DNA of 64,000 nucleotides from Hypericum androsaemum (Eukaryota; Streptophyta; Magnoliopsida; Malpighiales; Hypericaceae), in contig OZ023181.1 in the NCBI GenBank assembly GCA_963995505.1, positions 19,774,221 through 19,838,220 on the forward strand. The letters run 5' to 3'. Made by a program: the position numbers and the translations under genes. The notes under the pieces are model-generated. The model saw only the letters and a list, made by a program, of their open reading frames with translations, was not told where the DNA came from and ran no database searches. This document shows positions 11,282 to 22,972 of the stretch, one piece after another. Each line of letters starts with the position of its first letter. The first letter of the stretch is position 1.

Positions 11282-14200
11282 TTATGGCTGGGGAGGACGA
11301 GGTACACTTGGCCTGCTATGGCTCCCGAACTTTCTAGAGACCCCAGAATCCGACAATGTATCCCACATCTGCACATGAGCAATGTATATAAATCTCGACG
11401 AAGCGAACCTTCAAACTAGCTAATATAGAAATAGCAGTTGAAGGAGATGATGGAATTGTAGGAGCTCACTTTTAGTTTCCCCTTGGAACCTCCAATAGCC
11501 AGTAGGAAGGGGCTGTCCTCTGAGAAAGATAGAGAAAAGATGGCTCCCTGATACCATTCCGGGTAGAGTGAGTGATCATCCAAACACACAACACTTGGAG
11601 ATGATTTTGACAAATGTTTAAAAGGAAGAGAACAAATTTACTCACTGCTTTAGGATTCATGGATGCGACACATGAGGGCTTGTTGTTTGACAGATCCCAC
11701 AATTTTACCTGTGCAGAATCAGCGAGTAAGGACGACGAATCTGCAGGGAACATAACTAGTGGAACAAAGAAGGGAGGCCGAAGCAAAAGAAATCTTACCA
11801 TTTTGTCTGTGGATCCAGTGGCAAGAAGCTGCAAGTAATTTCCAAGGACAGTATAAATAAGCAACCATCAAGAGCAATCACAACAAAACTGATGCCTATG
11901 GAGGATGTAAACCACATACATTGGGTGCTAATAGGTTGTAGGAGACTGTACAAACAGCTTGGTCGTGCGCGTGAAGAGTAAATGCCGGTCTGCTATTGGA
12001 AGCTGAGTCCGAAGCAGTCCGGACATCAAAACCTTGAATGCTACCATCTTCAAGGCTCACCTGAAAAAAAAATGTATTTGCAAACACTTTCGAATTCATC
12101 CCAAGTTATCAAGTTCAGCACAAACAAATTTCTATCAGGTGTTCTGGAAGATGTCAAGATAGTTCACCAACATTGCAATAGTGCAGCTCAAGACGACAAG
12201 GATAATATTTTCACACAAAAAAAGAGATGACAGTGGAATGAAGCACACACCACAAACGAGTGATTATTGTGTGGATCCCATGCCAAACTTTCAACATCAG
12301 CTGTCACTGACCACCTGAATCCTGGATGTGACGGAACCCTCCCATCCTTCTGTAATCCATGAATAGTAACTCTAGATAAGAGGGTGCTTATTAAGAAAGA
12401 AACAAGTGGATGATCGGACTCATGTATTACAAGGAAAAATGAGGGTTGAATCTGCAGTTACCATAACAACGGCATGATCAAAAGATCCGCTAAGGAGAAC
12501 CCGAGCTTCGTGATGGTTCCATGCAAGTGCTTGAACCTGTCAGAACAGAGCATAAAGAAAGAAAAAGCATCAGACCAGTAAAGTTTCCATTTTGAATTTC
12601 AATGACATAAAGAAAGAAAAAGCATCAGACCAGTAAAGTTTCCATTTTGAATTTCAATGACAAGCATTTATGCAGAGAACCAAAGGCGCAATCAAGCAAT
12701 CACATGTTAAATTGTTTATTTATCTGGTCGACAAGAACATTTTCCACGATAATGCATACACATAACCAGTTAGCAAGTTCCTGGAGGGTAGATGAATATC
12801 AAAATTACTCAACTGCATGTCATTTTGAATAAGATAGTCTACAAGAGCCTGAATTCTTACCTTGTCGGTATGATGCTCCATGGTGATGTCACATTTTTCA
12901 GCAGCCATGTCCCAAATTTTGACTTGCTTGTCAGCACTACCGCTGGCAAGGATATTCCTGCAGTCATTGTGTTTTGATAAGTAACCCGAGTGGCATGAAG
13001 AATAAAAAAGTAAAATTGTAATCCAGAATTTGCAATGACATCAAGACTCAACAAACCTGAACTGCTTGTTCCAAGCAAGACAAAGTACTGAATCTGTGTG
13101 ACTGCCCTTCTTGTACTTTGTTGAGGTCTGAGACAAAAGGAATGTTGTGAATGGTTTAGAAAACATATGAGATAATAAACTAAAATTGAAGGAAACAAGA
13201 AAAAAGCAACACCCTAACTGTGAATTTTCAAACAATCAATAAATATCAGATTGGCCAAATTATTGTCACAGAATGATTCAACCAAAGATGTCCGCAAATT
13301 AAAAAATATCAAGAGGGATAAAGTACATTGCTCCAATCTTGAATGCCAGACTATCTTGTCGATTTCATGTTTCAGAACAGTGATCCTCATAGCAGAATTT
13401 ACTGGAGTCATGCAGAATAACAAGACTTTTGTCCTTTCAGAAAAGCTTAACAAGAAGATTCAGATATTATATTCTGCAAGTTTCAGGACAAGGTTTGAGG
13501 CAGACCTTTCCGGACTTCTTCTTTTTCTTCTCAACTGTGCCACCCAATATCACTGCAGGTTGTACTTCATCAAGCTGATGAAATCAATAAAGCAAGATTA
13601 ACAGTTTGTCATCATGAAGATTTTTATAATTTTCCTATGAGATTCAATCAATGACGTACAATGTCCAGGTCCCATATTTCAATTGCGGGTCCCATTGAGC
13701 CAACAGCTATAAAATTTCCTGCAATCCAAACTTGCCATCAATAAAGAGATCAGAAAACCCCTCTATGCAACAATTTCTCCTCCGCTCCACGTTTTTGCCC
13801 GTTGTAGAGAAGAAAATCTTCCTAAAAAGGGCCGCTTGCCACTAATAAAACTTGCTAGGGTTTCCCCTCATTTAATGGTGTTATATTTACCCTTTTCTCC
13901 TCCTTTGAGAGGGCAATCTAACCATGCCATGCTGAGCGGGAACTCTGAGAGGACAACATCATGGTGAACATACATGTTGGAGTCTCCCCCTTCAGAATCT
14001 TCATGTATCCAAACCTGCCCTCACGTAAACAACAAAGAGGTCAGAGAGAGAGGCATGGGTTAGGGAGAGTGCGGCAGGGAGATAGATACATGCCTCAAGG
14101 TGACTGTAATCATCCTCATTACGAGCACAAACAATAACCCCATCATTTGCTTTAATAGTCATGTCCTCTTGCTCATCAGAATCATCGTCCTCGTCATCCT

Positions 14201-14960
14201 AAAATTCGCACAAAAAGAGGAAGAAGAAGTCACTAAACTGAGAAGCAAAGCTAACACAACCACATACAGAGAAATGCTAGCACCACGAATCTCACATCTT
14301 GCTTCTTCAGAAAAGGATCCAATTCATTGCTCGGGTAGTAGATGTCCCCTAATCCCTTGCTGAAAAGATCAATACCTACGGGCGCCAACCAAAACAAACC
14401 AATTAGTTCTACCATCCCACAAAGCCAAACAAAGCAATCAACTCGACAAATAACATCCCTCATTCCCCCGGGCAGCATTCGTAACATTAAGAAACCATTT
14501 CTTTGACCAACACAAACATAAAACAACACAAAGCACGGGAAGGAAACCAAACCGTCGTCATCCTCATCGTCGTAGTTATCCATATCGAGCTCCTCCAAAG
14601 CATCGCTAATGTCCTTGAACTTGGAACCCGACTTGGGAGCCTTCCCGAGGGCGGCCGCAGCTGCCAGCGCCTGGGCAACACCTTCATCCGCCGCTTCGTC
14701 CTCCGCGGCTTCGAGCTCCATGTCTCCCTCCTCCTCCTCCTCCTCCTCGCCACCTCCTACACTGCAAGAACTCCAATAAGTTGAAAACAGCTTGGAACAA
14801 GAAAAGAAAATACGGTTAATTTTCGAAGAGGAAATAATTACGGAGGTGCGAGGACACCGGTTCTGATCATCTCCTCGATCTCCTCCTTGGAAGGCGGCTC
14901 CGCCGCCGTCGGTACGGGCTTGCAAGCCCCCTTCGGAACCCACGTAACCGCCGCTATCAT
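11282..14960 (-). CDS. PWP1: PWP1-like WD40 ribosome-biogenesis protein
   Basis: Sixteen exons give 501 residues, the length usual for this family: 14960-14842, 14761-14553, 14375-14296, 14198-14094, 14014-13891, 13718-13660, 13574-13506, 13127-13057, 12957-12861, 12536-12462, 12349-12251, 12060-11920, 11828-11799, 11708-11646, 11547-11470, 11368-11282. The start reads MIAAVTWVPKG, the family's typical opening, followed by acidic, low-complexity segments, a lysine-rich stretch (EKKKKKSGK) and WD40 repeats with WD dipeptides in DKQVKIWD, KLWDLSNN and MWDTLS. PWP1 is a nucleolar/chromatin-associated protein involved in pre-rRNA synthesis and ribosome assembly. The intron after 14094 has a GC donor (GAG|GCATGT); all others use GT-AG. 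A telobox lies about 150 bp upstream. Confidence 0.93.
12551..12660. repeat. Perfect 55-bp tandem duplication in a PWP1 intron
   Basis: 12551-12605 and 12606-12660 are identical (both start CATAAAGAAAGAAAAAGC). They lie in the intron between exons 12957-12861 and 12536-12462. Identity suggests a recent duplication. Confidence 0.92.
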
Positions 14961-16364
14961 CTTTTATTATTCTCTTTTATTTATTTATTTATTTCTCGTC
15001 GAAAAATAAACGGAAGCAATAGAGGTACAGCCGTACAGGTAAATCAAAGGAGGACGGAGGAGGAGGAGTGGGGGAGGCACTTGCTGTTTAGCGCCAAAGC
15101 CCGAGGTCTAAAACCCTAACGGCGGGTAACGGGGGAAGGGGTTTTTCGAGAAAGGGAATTGCTTTTAGCCCCTTCAACTTTTCGGAATTATAAGATTAGC
15201 TATAGGATTTAGGATTTTGACATGTCGGGACATTATTAGTGCTATGCTCTTTTCTAAAAAAGTAATTAGAACAATCAAGCACTTTTATCAAGACTATTTT
15301 TCATAAAGTGAAATTAACTGAAGATAATTATCTAATATGTAAAACTAGAAATAAACATAAAATTGGCTAAGATGAATAATAATCAAGCGATCCCTGGATG
15401 GATGGAGGCTACTTTGCGAAAAGGTAACATATATATTAATCGACTACAAAAAACTCTTAATTAAAAAATATATATATATATATATATTATTATTATTATG
15501 GCGCGGACAGGTAACATGAAAATTAAAAATTGTTTCTTGTGTTATATTAAGCCAGAAATATAGATTAATTAGCACGATCGATAAGTTATTCTAACTTAAT
15601 TAAATAGATTTATTTATCAAAAATTAAATAGATTTCAAATTTGAATAGTCGGTATAAAAAAAAACATAAACATCTGAAATTTTTTTCCTCTTTTCAATAA
15701 GTGAGCATCTTTTTCTTTTTGGTAAAATACTCTCTGAATTTTGAACAAATTGATGATTTAAGATAGTGTAGTATTATCTAGCCCCTTATATTTGAGAAAT
15801 TAAATTGATTAGTACTTGGACTCATATTCTGATCATTTTTCCGATTACGAAACTTATCAAATTGGTTTTTTTTAAAGGTAAAGAAATTTTTGATTTAAGA
15901 TAGTGTAGTATTATTTAGTCGCTTATAATGAAGATTGTGAGGGAGAGGCAGAAGCTCAGACCCATATGCAACCATGTCGGCCCCAACAAGCAGTTCCTTT
16001 ACACCACCTGGTTCACACAGTCTCCCCTCCCACCGAAACCCGCGACTGCCGGATCACCACCAACGTCACCCAAGTCGCCATGAAAAAGGCAACAACTGTT
16101 TTCGCAAGTTTTGGGTGCCGCTCTATGCAATAAATTTTTACTACAACCCAGGAATGGTGTGATTTAAGGAAGATTTTCACCCTATAAACAAGCAAACAGG
16201 ATAATTCACCATCCTTGTCTATACAAAATGTACAGCTCTTTGAAATGCATTACCGGAGAAAATTAACGATTCTGATTCTCCTACCAAAAGAAAAAAGGCC
16301 CAACTTTTTTGTTTGTAAACCTTGGATGTATCAGGCGAGGCACACTAGGTGATTGTTCATAATG
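14961..16364. other. Intergenic region between PWP1 and the glycosyltransferase gene
   Basis: Positions 14961-15180 are the PWP1 promoter and leader. From 15180 to about 15940 the DNA is AT-rich, with a (TA)n/(TTA)n microsatellite at about 15468-15500 and a repeated word GATTTAAGATAGTGTAGTATTAT at about 15750 and 15893. Positions 16100-16364 should be the 3' flank of the glycosyltransferase gene. No further gene is seen. Confidence 0.5.
15111..15119 (+). promoter_or_regulatory. Telobox (AAACCCTAA) upstream of PWP1
   Basis: AAACCCTAA lies about 150 bp upstream of the PWP1 start codon. In plants this motif is enriched in promoters of ribosomal-protein and ribosome-biogenesis genes, which fits PWP1. 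Function is inferred from position. Confidence 0.55.
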
Positions 16365-19300
16365 TTATGAAGGGTGGTGGCTCTTCGACTTCCGCAAAAC
16401 TTCCTTAAGAACTACAGCGACCCTCTGGGCCATGTGATGCTCCAGAAACATTTCTCTGACTTTTTCGTAGCCTCTCTTCCCCATTGTTATCCTCCTCTCT
16501 ACATGAGTTGCAAGTTTGACGATGTTTCTAGCCAGCGGAGTGGCCCCGTCTTTTCCAGCTGAATGCAGAAAGCCTGTGGTCCCGTTAACCACAATTTCGG
16601 TGGTGCCTCCAGCTGCTGTACCCTGTTAACAGGGTTTCACGGATACACAATTAGAACCAATTTCAAAGACTTGTAACAGTAACCATAGCTATTCAGATGG
16701 TTTCAGGTTGATAGATGCAAGAATAAGATCACAGGCCTCACCAGAACAGGCAACTGAAAGGCCATGGCTTCAATAGTTATCCTCCCAAAGCATTCTCCTC
16801 GTGCCTAAATGAGTAGACCCAAATTAGCCATTTTTCACGAAATGCCAACTTTTAACCCCTTTTTTTTTTGGGGAAAATATCTGAATAGCATGTGGGATGA
16901 AAAGGAAGAATGAACACCAGGAGACGGTGAATTTTCTAGAATGAGAGATTAAGCTATGTTAAGGTTTTTGTTTTTTTTTGCAATGATTAGGCCATGTTAA
17001 GTTGGCAAGGGTTCTATATAGACACACGAGGAGAGTACCTGTGAATTCTGAACCAGAACATCTATTGCAGCAAGATATGGAGCAACTGTCAGAGTTTTAT
17101 TCACAAAGTGGACACGATCTTGAATCCTCTTCTGGATCACAAAATTGCGCAATTCCGTCTCGAACTTGGTTTGAGCACTCATATCACTTCCCACCACCAC
17201 GGCATGCATTGAAGGCACCTGAAGCTTCTTCTCTTTGATCAGTTGCAAGCTCTCATAGAAAGCATGCAAGAACAAATCCTGACCTTTCCCCCGAGAAACG
17301 CCTGGAAACAGAAGAAATATAACGACCGATTCAGTCAACAAGACACTTTCACATCTTCCTACTGAAACCAGCTTTTAAACTTTTTGAAATCAGCTGTGCA
17401 AAATTGTAAAGGACAGCGTCTAAAGGGCATGGGGGAACCTAATGCTAACCAAGAATAAGTGAAAGTAAAGAGCATATTGAGGTTATTAAGCAACAAATCT
17501 ATCGCACACAAGCCACATAAGTTTTAACCCTATTCCACAACAGAAGTCAAAGGAAATGCCATTGAAATTTGCAAACGCATTGATCAATAAACGCATTGAT
17601 CAATAAACAATAGTGTGAGCTGCCTCAAAAATTATAAATTCCTACTGTTGATTATAGCAAAGAGAATATCCTCATCTCGCACTCCAAGAGATTCTCGAAT
17701 ATGTTCCCTTAAAACTCTTTTTGCGATGCTATCTTCAGCAACTTCCATGAGTTCCTTGCTATTTCCAAGGTGAACAACATAAGTTTCGGGCATCTTAATC
17801 CTGCCAAGTCAAAAATACACCAGTCACTACTTGGTATAGATGCGACCAAAACCAAATGGTGGAAACACAAAACTAAACCAAAACAGAAAACACATCACAA
17901 ATGCCACATAGTTTTGAAGCAAAATGTACAATAGCTACTCATGTCTAATAACAAGCAACTTCAGCAGGAAAACACATCACAAATGCCACATAGTTTTGAA
18001 GCAAAATGTACAATAGCTACTCATGGCTAATAACAAGCAACTTCAGCAGGAAATAGACTTGATAGAAATTGATAAATCAAAATTAATTCAAAGGCATTGT
18101 AAAGAACATAAAAAGACAGAACACGGCCCACAAAGAGAAGCAGAAGCAACCTCCTCCTAATCAACATACAAAAGATAAAGAAATTCCATGCAGGGTTTCG
18201 TGTTACATTTTATTGCATCTTTTTAAACAGAGCACAAAAATTAACTTGCATCAGTGACGAAAATACATTTTTTCCTGTCTCGTGCATCCTTGGGCCACAT
18301 AAAGACGTTATAATTCTCAGGCCCAAATTTGTTATCATAAAAATACGCTACTTTCTGAAGCATGTTTCTTATAAGAAAATTCAACGCATATCATCCAGCA
18401 AGAACATGTGTATGTTGCCACTTGTGAGTAATAGAAAGAAGCACAACAAGCGTATAAGTAGAAAACACAATATTACCTCAAGCGTTCTTGAGTCCTATTC
18501 TTCCAGTATTCTGCTGTAACGTGTGAATCAATCATGGCACCAGCAACTAAAGGAAGATGCTTTACATAATCTAATTTAAAGTAGTGTCCACGCATCTCAT
18601 GAATCCACCACAACACTTTAGGGAGAACCTCAGGCACATGTTCCCTGAGAACTGGATCCAACCACTTCCCAGCAACAGCAGTATTTAAGACAACAAGATC
18701 GGCTTTGAGGGCTCCATTAATTGCTTCTTGACCCTTAGCTGGAAGTACCTATAAGTAAACAAATAGATGACCAAAAGCTTCCAAAGGCAGACATGCATCA
18801 AGCAATTTTCAAACCCAGTCTATAATCAGTCAATTGAATTGAAGTCTCAACAAAGAAGGAAGAATTGAACAGCATCAATAGGGACTATGCACGGCTTCAT
18901 AACAACATCAACATAAAAGACAATGACATAGAACACAAGCAAAGACCTTTGGTATATAAAAATAACTAACATAATGTGAAATCAATGATTACCTGCACGC
19001 CACGGACCAACATCTTCTGCTCCAAACTGTAAATCACCTCCTCGGCTCCTGGTGGTTTCTGGATGGTAATCCAAAAAACTTCAGCACCAACTCCTCTCAA
19101 GAGAAATGCCAGCTCCATCAGTAATAATGGTCCACCTGCAGAAGTCGATTATGCACATGTTTTATCAGTAACTTTAAGACATGAAAGTGCATAAGTTGCA
19201 GATAAGATTTCTTTTTAAAAAAAAAGTTATATACATGAAACGGGAAGGAAATCAACTGAAGCAAATGAAGAAAGCAGCAACAAGTTGCAAAATGAATGCT

Positions 19301-20208
19301 TGCAATCTGGCATGTGACAATCTCGATAATATTTTCCATACAACAAATTCTATAATAGAAAAGATCCTCTATTAGCTACATAATCCTCTATTAAAGGAAG
19401 CCACTTGTGAACTTGATTCACATTAATTGAACGACGACAAAAAGGAAACAACTGATGATACACTGACAGTGTCTCGCAAAAACTATGGATATCATGCCAT
19501 CAGTATGAAAACCTAGATTCTAATTCTTCCAACTCTAGTTATCACAGCATCATATCAACCTCAGACAAGCACTATGTTTTTCCCGTGCTACGACCTAACA
19601 AGATAGGCAGGCTCCATGTTTCAACTCTTCTTTCCCTCCAGACCAAAACTAAATCCAGCGGCTGAAAATCTGCATCGGAAGTGCCACTAACAGTATCCAC
19701 CAACTGCACAAAATAACAATCCTTCCCCGCCACACGAAAATCATAATATAGCCGGACTATCAAGGCATGGTCCGGCTATATTTTGATTTTCAGCCGGACT
19801 CCGACTATTAACACAGCAGAAGTAAGGTCCAGGTTAGCTACTTACTCTCTATCCCATTCTCTAACGAATTCACATCTAACAAGCTGCTAAAAGAGAGAAA
19901 GAAATACCGGAAAGAGAGAGCTCGTGCGAGACCAGGAGCACGCGCTTGGACTTCATAAAGCTGAGAGGACTCGCCGCCAACTTCCCCGCCCTAGCCGACG
20001 GCGCATCCACCGCAGCCGAGCCGCCGCCGCCGCGGTCGTTCCTGACCGCAACCTTACGGGGCGCATCGAGACGGAGATCGCACGTATCGAAACCGGACTT
20101 AATGAAAAAAGCAATAACCGTCGAAATCGAGAGCATCACGAGCAGGGAAAGTATCCACCGCTTCTGGAACGGGGCCCACACAGGCACGGACGAGTGGAGT
20201 TTCGCCAT
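16365..20208 (-). CDS. GT4-family glycosyltransferase, type II membrane protein
   Basis: Seven exons: 20208-19908, 19135-18993, 18748-18477, 17800-17646, 17301-17039, 16804-16742, 16622-16365 (484 residues). A short cytosolic tail is followed by a membrane anchor at about residues 18-36, then a GT-B fold domain. The GT4 catalytic signature EX7E is seen as ECFGRITIE, followed by the nucleotide-sugar-binding stretch TAAGGTTEIVVNGTTG. The arrangement suggests a Golgi or ER lumenal enzyme. It resembles uncharacterised Arabidopsis proteins annotated as UDP-glycosyltransferase superfamily (At1g75420 type, from memory). Donor and acceptor sugars are unknown. A telobox lies in the 5' flank. Confidence 0.9.
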
Positions 20209-20295
20209 TTCACGAATCTTCTCTCGCTTCTCCGTGAAATTAATGACGTAGAAGGATTTACCAGGGGAGGAGGTGGCGGCATCTTAGTGAAGGGG

Positions 20296-20304
20296 TTAGG
20301 GTTT
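20296..20304 (-). promoter_or_regulatory. Telobox in the glycosyltransferase 5' flank
   Basis: TTAGGGTTT on the plus strand reads AAACCCTAA on the gene's strand, about 90 bp upstream of the start codon. It probably falls in the 5' untranslated region or core promoter. Confidence 0.4.
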
Positions 20305-20715
20305 GGGCGGGAGGGGGGAGGGAGGGGGAGCTGATTCCCCTGAACATTTGGCTACGCCTAGCGTGACACTTGTAGTTATGAAGTTTGTTGGTTGGTGGTG
20401 GTGGTCGTTTGCTTCTTCTTCTAATTCTTTTTAACTGTTTTTGGGTGGTTTCGTTGGGTGTTCTCTCTCTGTGGGAGAGTTCAATCCACAGGGGGTGGGT
20501 GGGGCTATTTTTGGATGCGCAAGGGAAGTGAGGTTGAGGTGGAGCCGGAGGAGGGGAAGAAAAGTAAAAGAAAGGAAAGGGCGGTTGATTTGTTTGTTTT
20601 TCCTCCCGTTTGTAAGACGGGATGGGACCCATTTGGCGATAGGTTCCGCCTTGAAAGTACGATTTGCCCACTGCTCGGGGACAAACCAGCGAGGCCGCTG
20701 AACTCAAATTTTTTT

Positions 20716-20960
20716 GGGTAAATTACCCCATTGTCTCTGGTATTTGATCACCTTCCCTCTCGGGTCCCTGGATTTTTAAAAATAATTTTTCAGTCCCCTG
20801 TGTTTGGTTTTATTATATTCTCGGGTCTCTCGCTGATGTCATCCATTTTTTTATTATTAATTTATCTTTGAAATAACTTTTTTACCCCTCTGGTCATCTT
20901 CTCAGTTTAATATTAACTTTTGATCATCTTCTCCGGCGACCAAAATTTGCTCCGGCGAAC
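20716..20960. mobile_element. Single left end of a long-inverted-repeat (Mutator-like) element
   Basis: The stretch beginning GGGTAAATTACCCCATTGTC, continuing through GTGTTTGGTTTTATTATA and TCTCGCTGATGTCATCC, matches the terminal repeat of the complete element at 50085-51071 in wording and order. No matching right end is found before the LINE remnant, so this copy is truncated. It lies about 500 bp upstream of the glycosyltransferase start codon. Confidence 0.6.
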
Positions 20961-21259
20961 TGCTCCGGTGACAAAAATCAAATTTCTCGGAAACAAAATT
21001 TATGTTCATCCCCTCCATTGTTTTCCATGCTCGAATCGAACCATTAAAAAATACAACAATCAAATTCCAGAGTCGCCTTTTATCATTTTCCATGCCTCGA
21101 ATCGAAACAAAATTTTTAGTCATCCCCTCCATTGTTTTCAAGCCACTACCGCGGTCCATCCTCGCCGTTATCGTTCCCTCCGCACACGAATTGGCTTCTC
21201 TATTTATGTGGTCTATTTTCAGTAGTCAATCGTGTCGTAGGAGTTCTCTTTTATCGATA

Positions 21260-21995
21260 TGAACATAAGAGACCGCAGGGGATGGTGGATTGTTGTCGCG
21301 CATAAAGTCCACCATTATTTTGGAGTCAACTTCTAGGCAGATTCTCTGAAGGCTAAGGTTCCACGCAGTCTCCAACCCTTTTAGTGCGGCCTGTAACTCG
21401 GCCGAGACACTTGAGCAGTTTCACTGGTTTGAAGCAAAGCTGCCTATCCATTTTTTTGTGTGGTCCTATGGTACCCTGCCGCTGCCGCGATACGTGTTGA
21501 TGCTCTTTGAGCTCCGTCGGTATTTAGCTTCCACCATGACATTGGTGGTGGTTCTCACCCGATTAGTCTCTCCCATTTTGTAGGTTTGGTGCTAATGGTC
21601 GCTGCTCCTTTCATGCTTTGAAAATCCCAGATACCCTATGACATATGGAAACATAAGCATTAGTAGGACGTCTATAATCATCTCCCCAGACCTCCCTATC
21701 ACGCCTGGTCCAAAATTGGTTAAGGGCAACTACAAAAGTTGTGCCCCATATTCTAGCTTTTCAGCCATCTCGGGAGGTCAAAGGTAAAAAAATTGGACGC
21801 GTTTATGTTAAACTTGGCGAGCAGTTGGCTCCAGCAGTTCCTGAACCACACACAGTCGCGCAGCGCGTATATGACAGTCTCATCATGTTGCTTGCAACAC
21901 AGGCCTAGTGCATCCGTCGTCATGTGTCTATGCTTGCGGATCACATTCGTAAGGAACTTTCTGTGGCCAGATAACCAAGGTATCTTTTTCATCCG
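21260..21995 (-). pseudogene. LINE (non-LTR retrotransposon) 3' remnant
   Basis: The minus strand at 21992-21753 encodes a zf-RVT-like segment (cysteines and WFRNCW), and at about 21440-21283 it encodes an RNase H-like stretch with SAELQAALKGLETAW and LEVDSK. This order (reverse transcriptase, zinc-binding region, RNase H) is typical of the C-terminal end of plant L1-type LINE ORF2. The reverse transcriptase core and 5' part are missing and the frame is broken between the two pieces. Confidence 0.75.
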
Positions 21996-22150
21996 TTACG
22001 GGCCTGGCATTTTCAAATTAAGCTCCAAAGGGAGTATAATTGACTTTTCATTGAGATAACTATAGTGTTTTGGAATACTCGAGATCCACAAGTAGGGTCG
22101 GCAAAAATATGCATACCATACCCCGCGGATCAGACCTTGTCCTAATTAGT

Positions 22151-22369
22151 CAGGGGCGGAGCCACGTTTTGGAGAGTGGGCGCAATTGCCCCGACTTAAT
22201 TTTTTTTTTGCTTGATAACTAGTATATTTTTTAATGTATGTCCCCACTAAAATTAGAAATTGACCCCATAAAAAAATTAATATACCTAAAAATTAAAATC
22301 AGAATACTAATCTGCACCATTATCAAGTTATATTGTCCTCACTCTCAAAATTTTCTGGCTCCGCCCCTG
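22151..22369. mobile_element. hAT-type MITE, 219 bp
   Basis: Terminal inverted repeats CAGGGGCGGAGCCA and TGGCTCCGCCCCTG, flanked by a perfect 8-bp duplication TAATTAGT at 22143-22150 and 22370-22377. The interior is AT-rich and non-coding. Confidence 0.9.
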
Positions 22370-22377
22370 TAATTAGT

Positions 22378-22972
22378 TATCCATTAATTAGGAGGTTACA
22401 TGGCAAAAAATATAGGACATGGCAAGAATTGATTGGGTGGTGACACTGCTAAATTAACATGCATTATTAAATACAACAAAAAAACCAACGTTTTAGTTTT
22501 ATGCCAATTTTAGTTTGGTTGGGGATGATATGAAAAATAATTACTCATTAATTGTTAGATTACATGAAAAAACTGGCTCTCCGACCAAAAGAGGAAACGA
22601 AGTGGTCAGAAAAGTAAAGTAGCAATAAACATCGCTGCTTCGGAGGGTAAAAGGGAAAAGATCAAACTAGTTAATGACATCAGTACAAAAGATGGCGCGG
22701 CGTCTCATGCAAAGACAAAATCGTGCACATAAAAATTCCAATCCACCACAAGGGCATTTCCGTCACAAAATTGTTTCACTTTATCTAATAATCCAGTTGC
22801 CTCTCCGGTCCACGCTAACAGTGATCCCCTTCGCTCTTTGTAGTTCCCACCGGCTTAATTACGGCTTCTCGAATTTTTTTTTTCCTCTCATCTTCTCATT
22901 TTAAAAGTTTTTATTGATTACGTTCGCTAATACGCGGGCGTTTTGTTCCTCCTAGTTCGCGAGCCTGCGCCG
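22378..22972. other. 5' flank of the unnamed membrane-protein gene
   Basis: No gene is seen. The last 200 bases before 22973 become pyrimidine-rich and should contain the promoter and leader. Confidence 0.4.

Noticed and set aside
22081..22140. Possible hAT end (TAGGGTCGGCAAAAATATGC)
   Set aside because: Only one weak end and no matching terminus or target duplication could be found.
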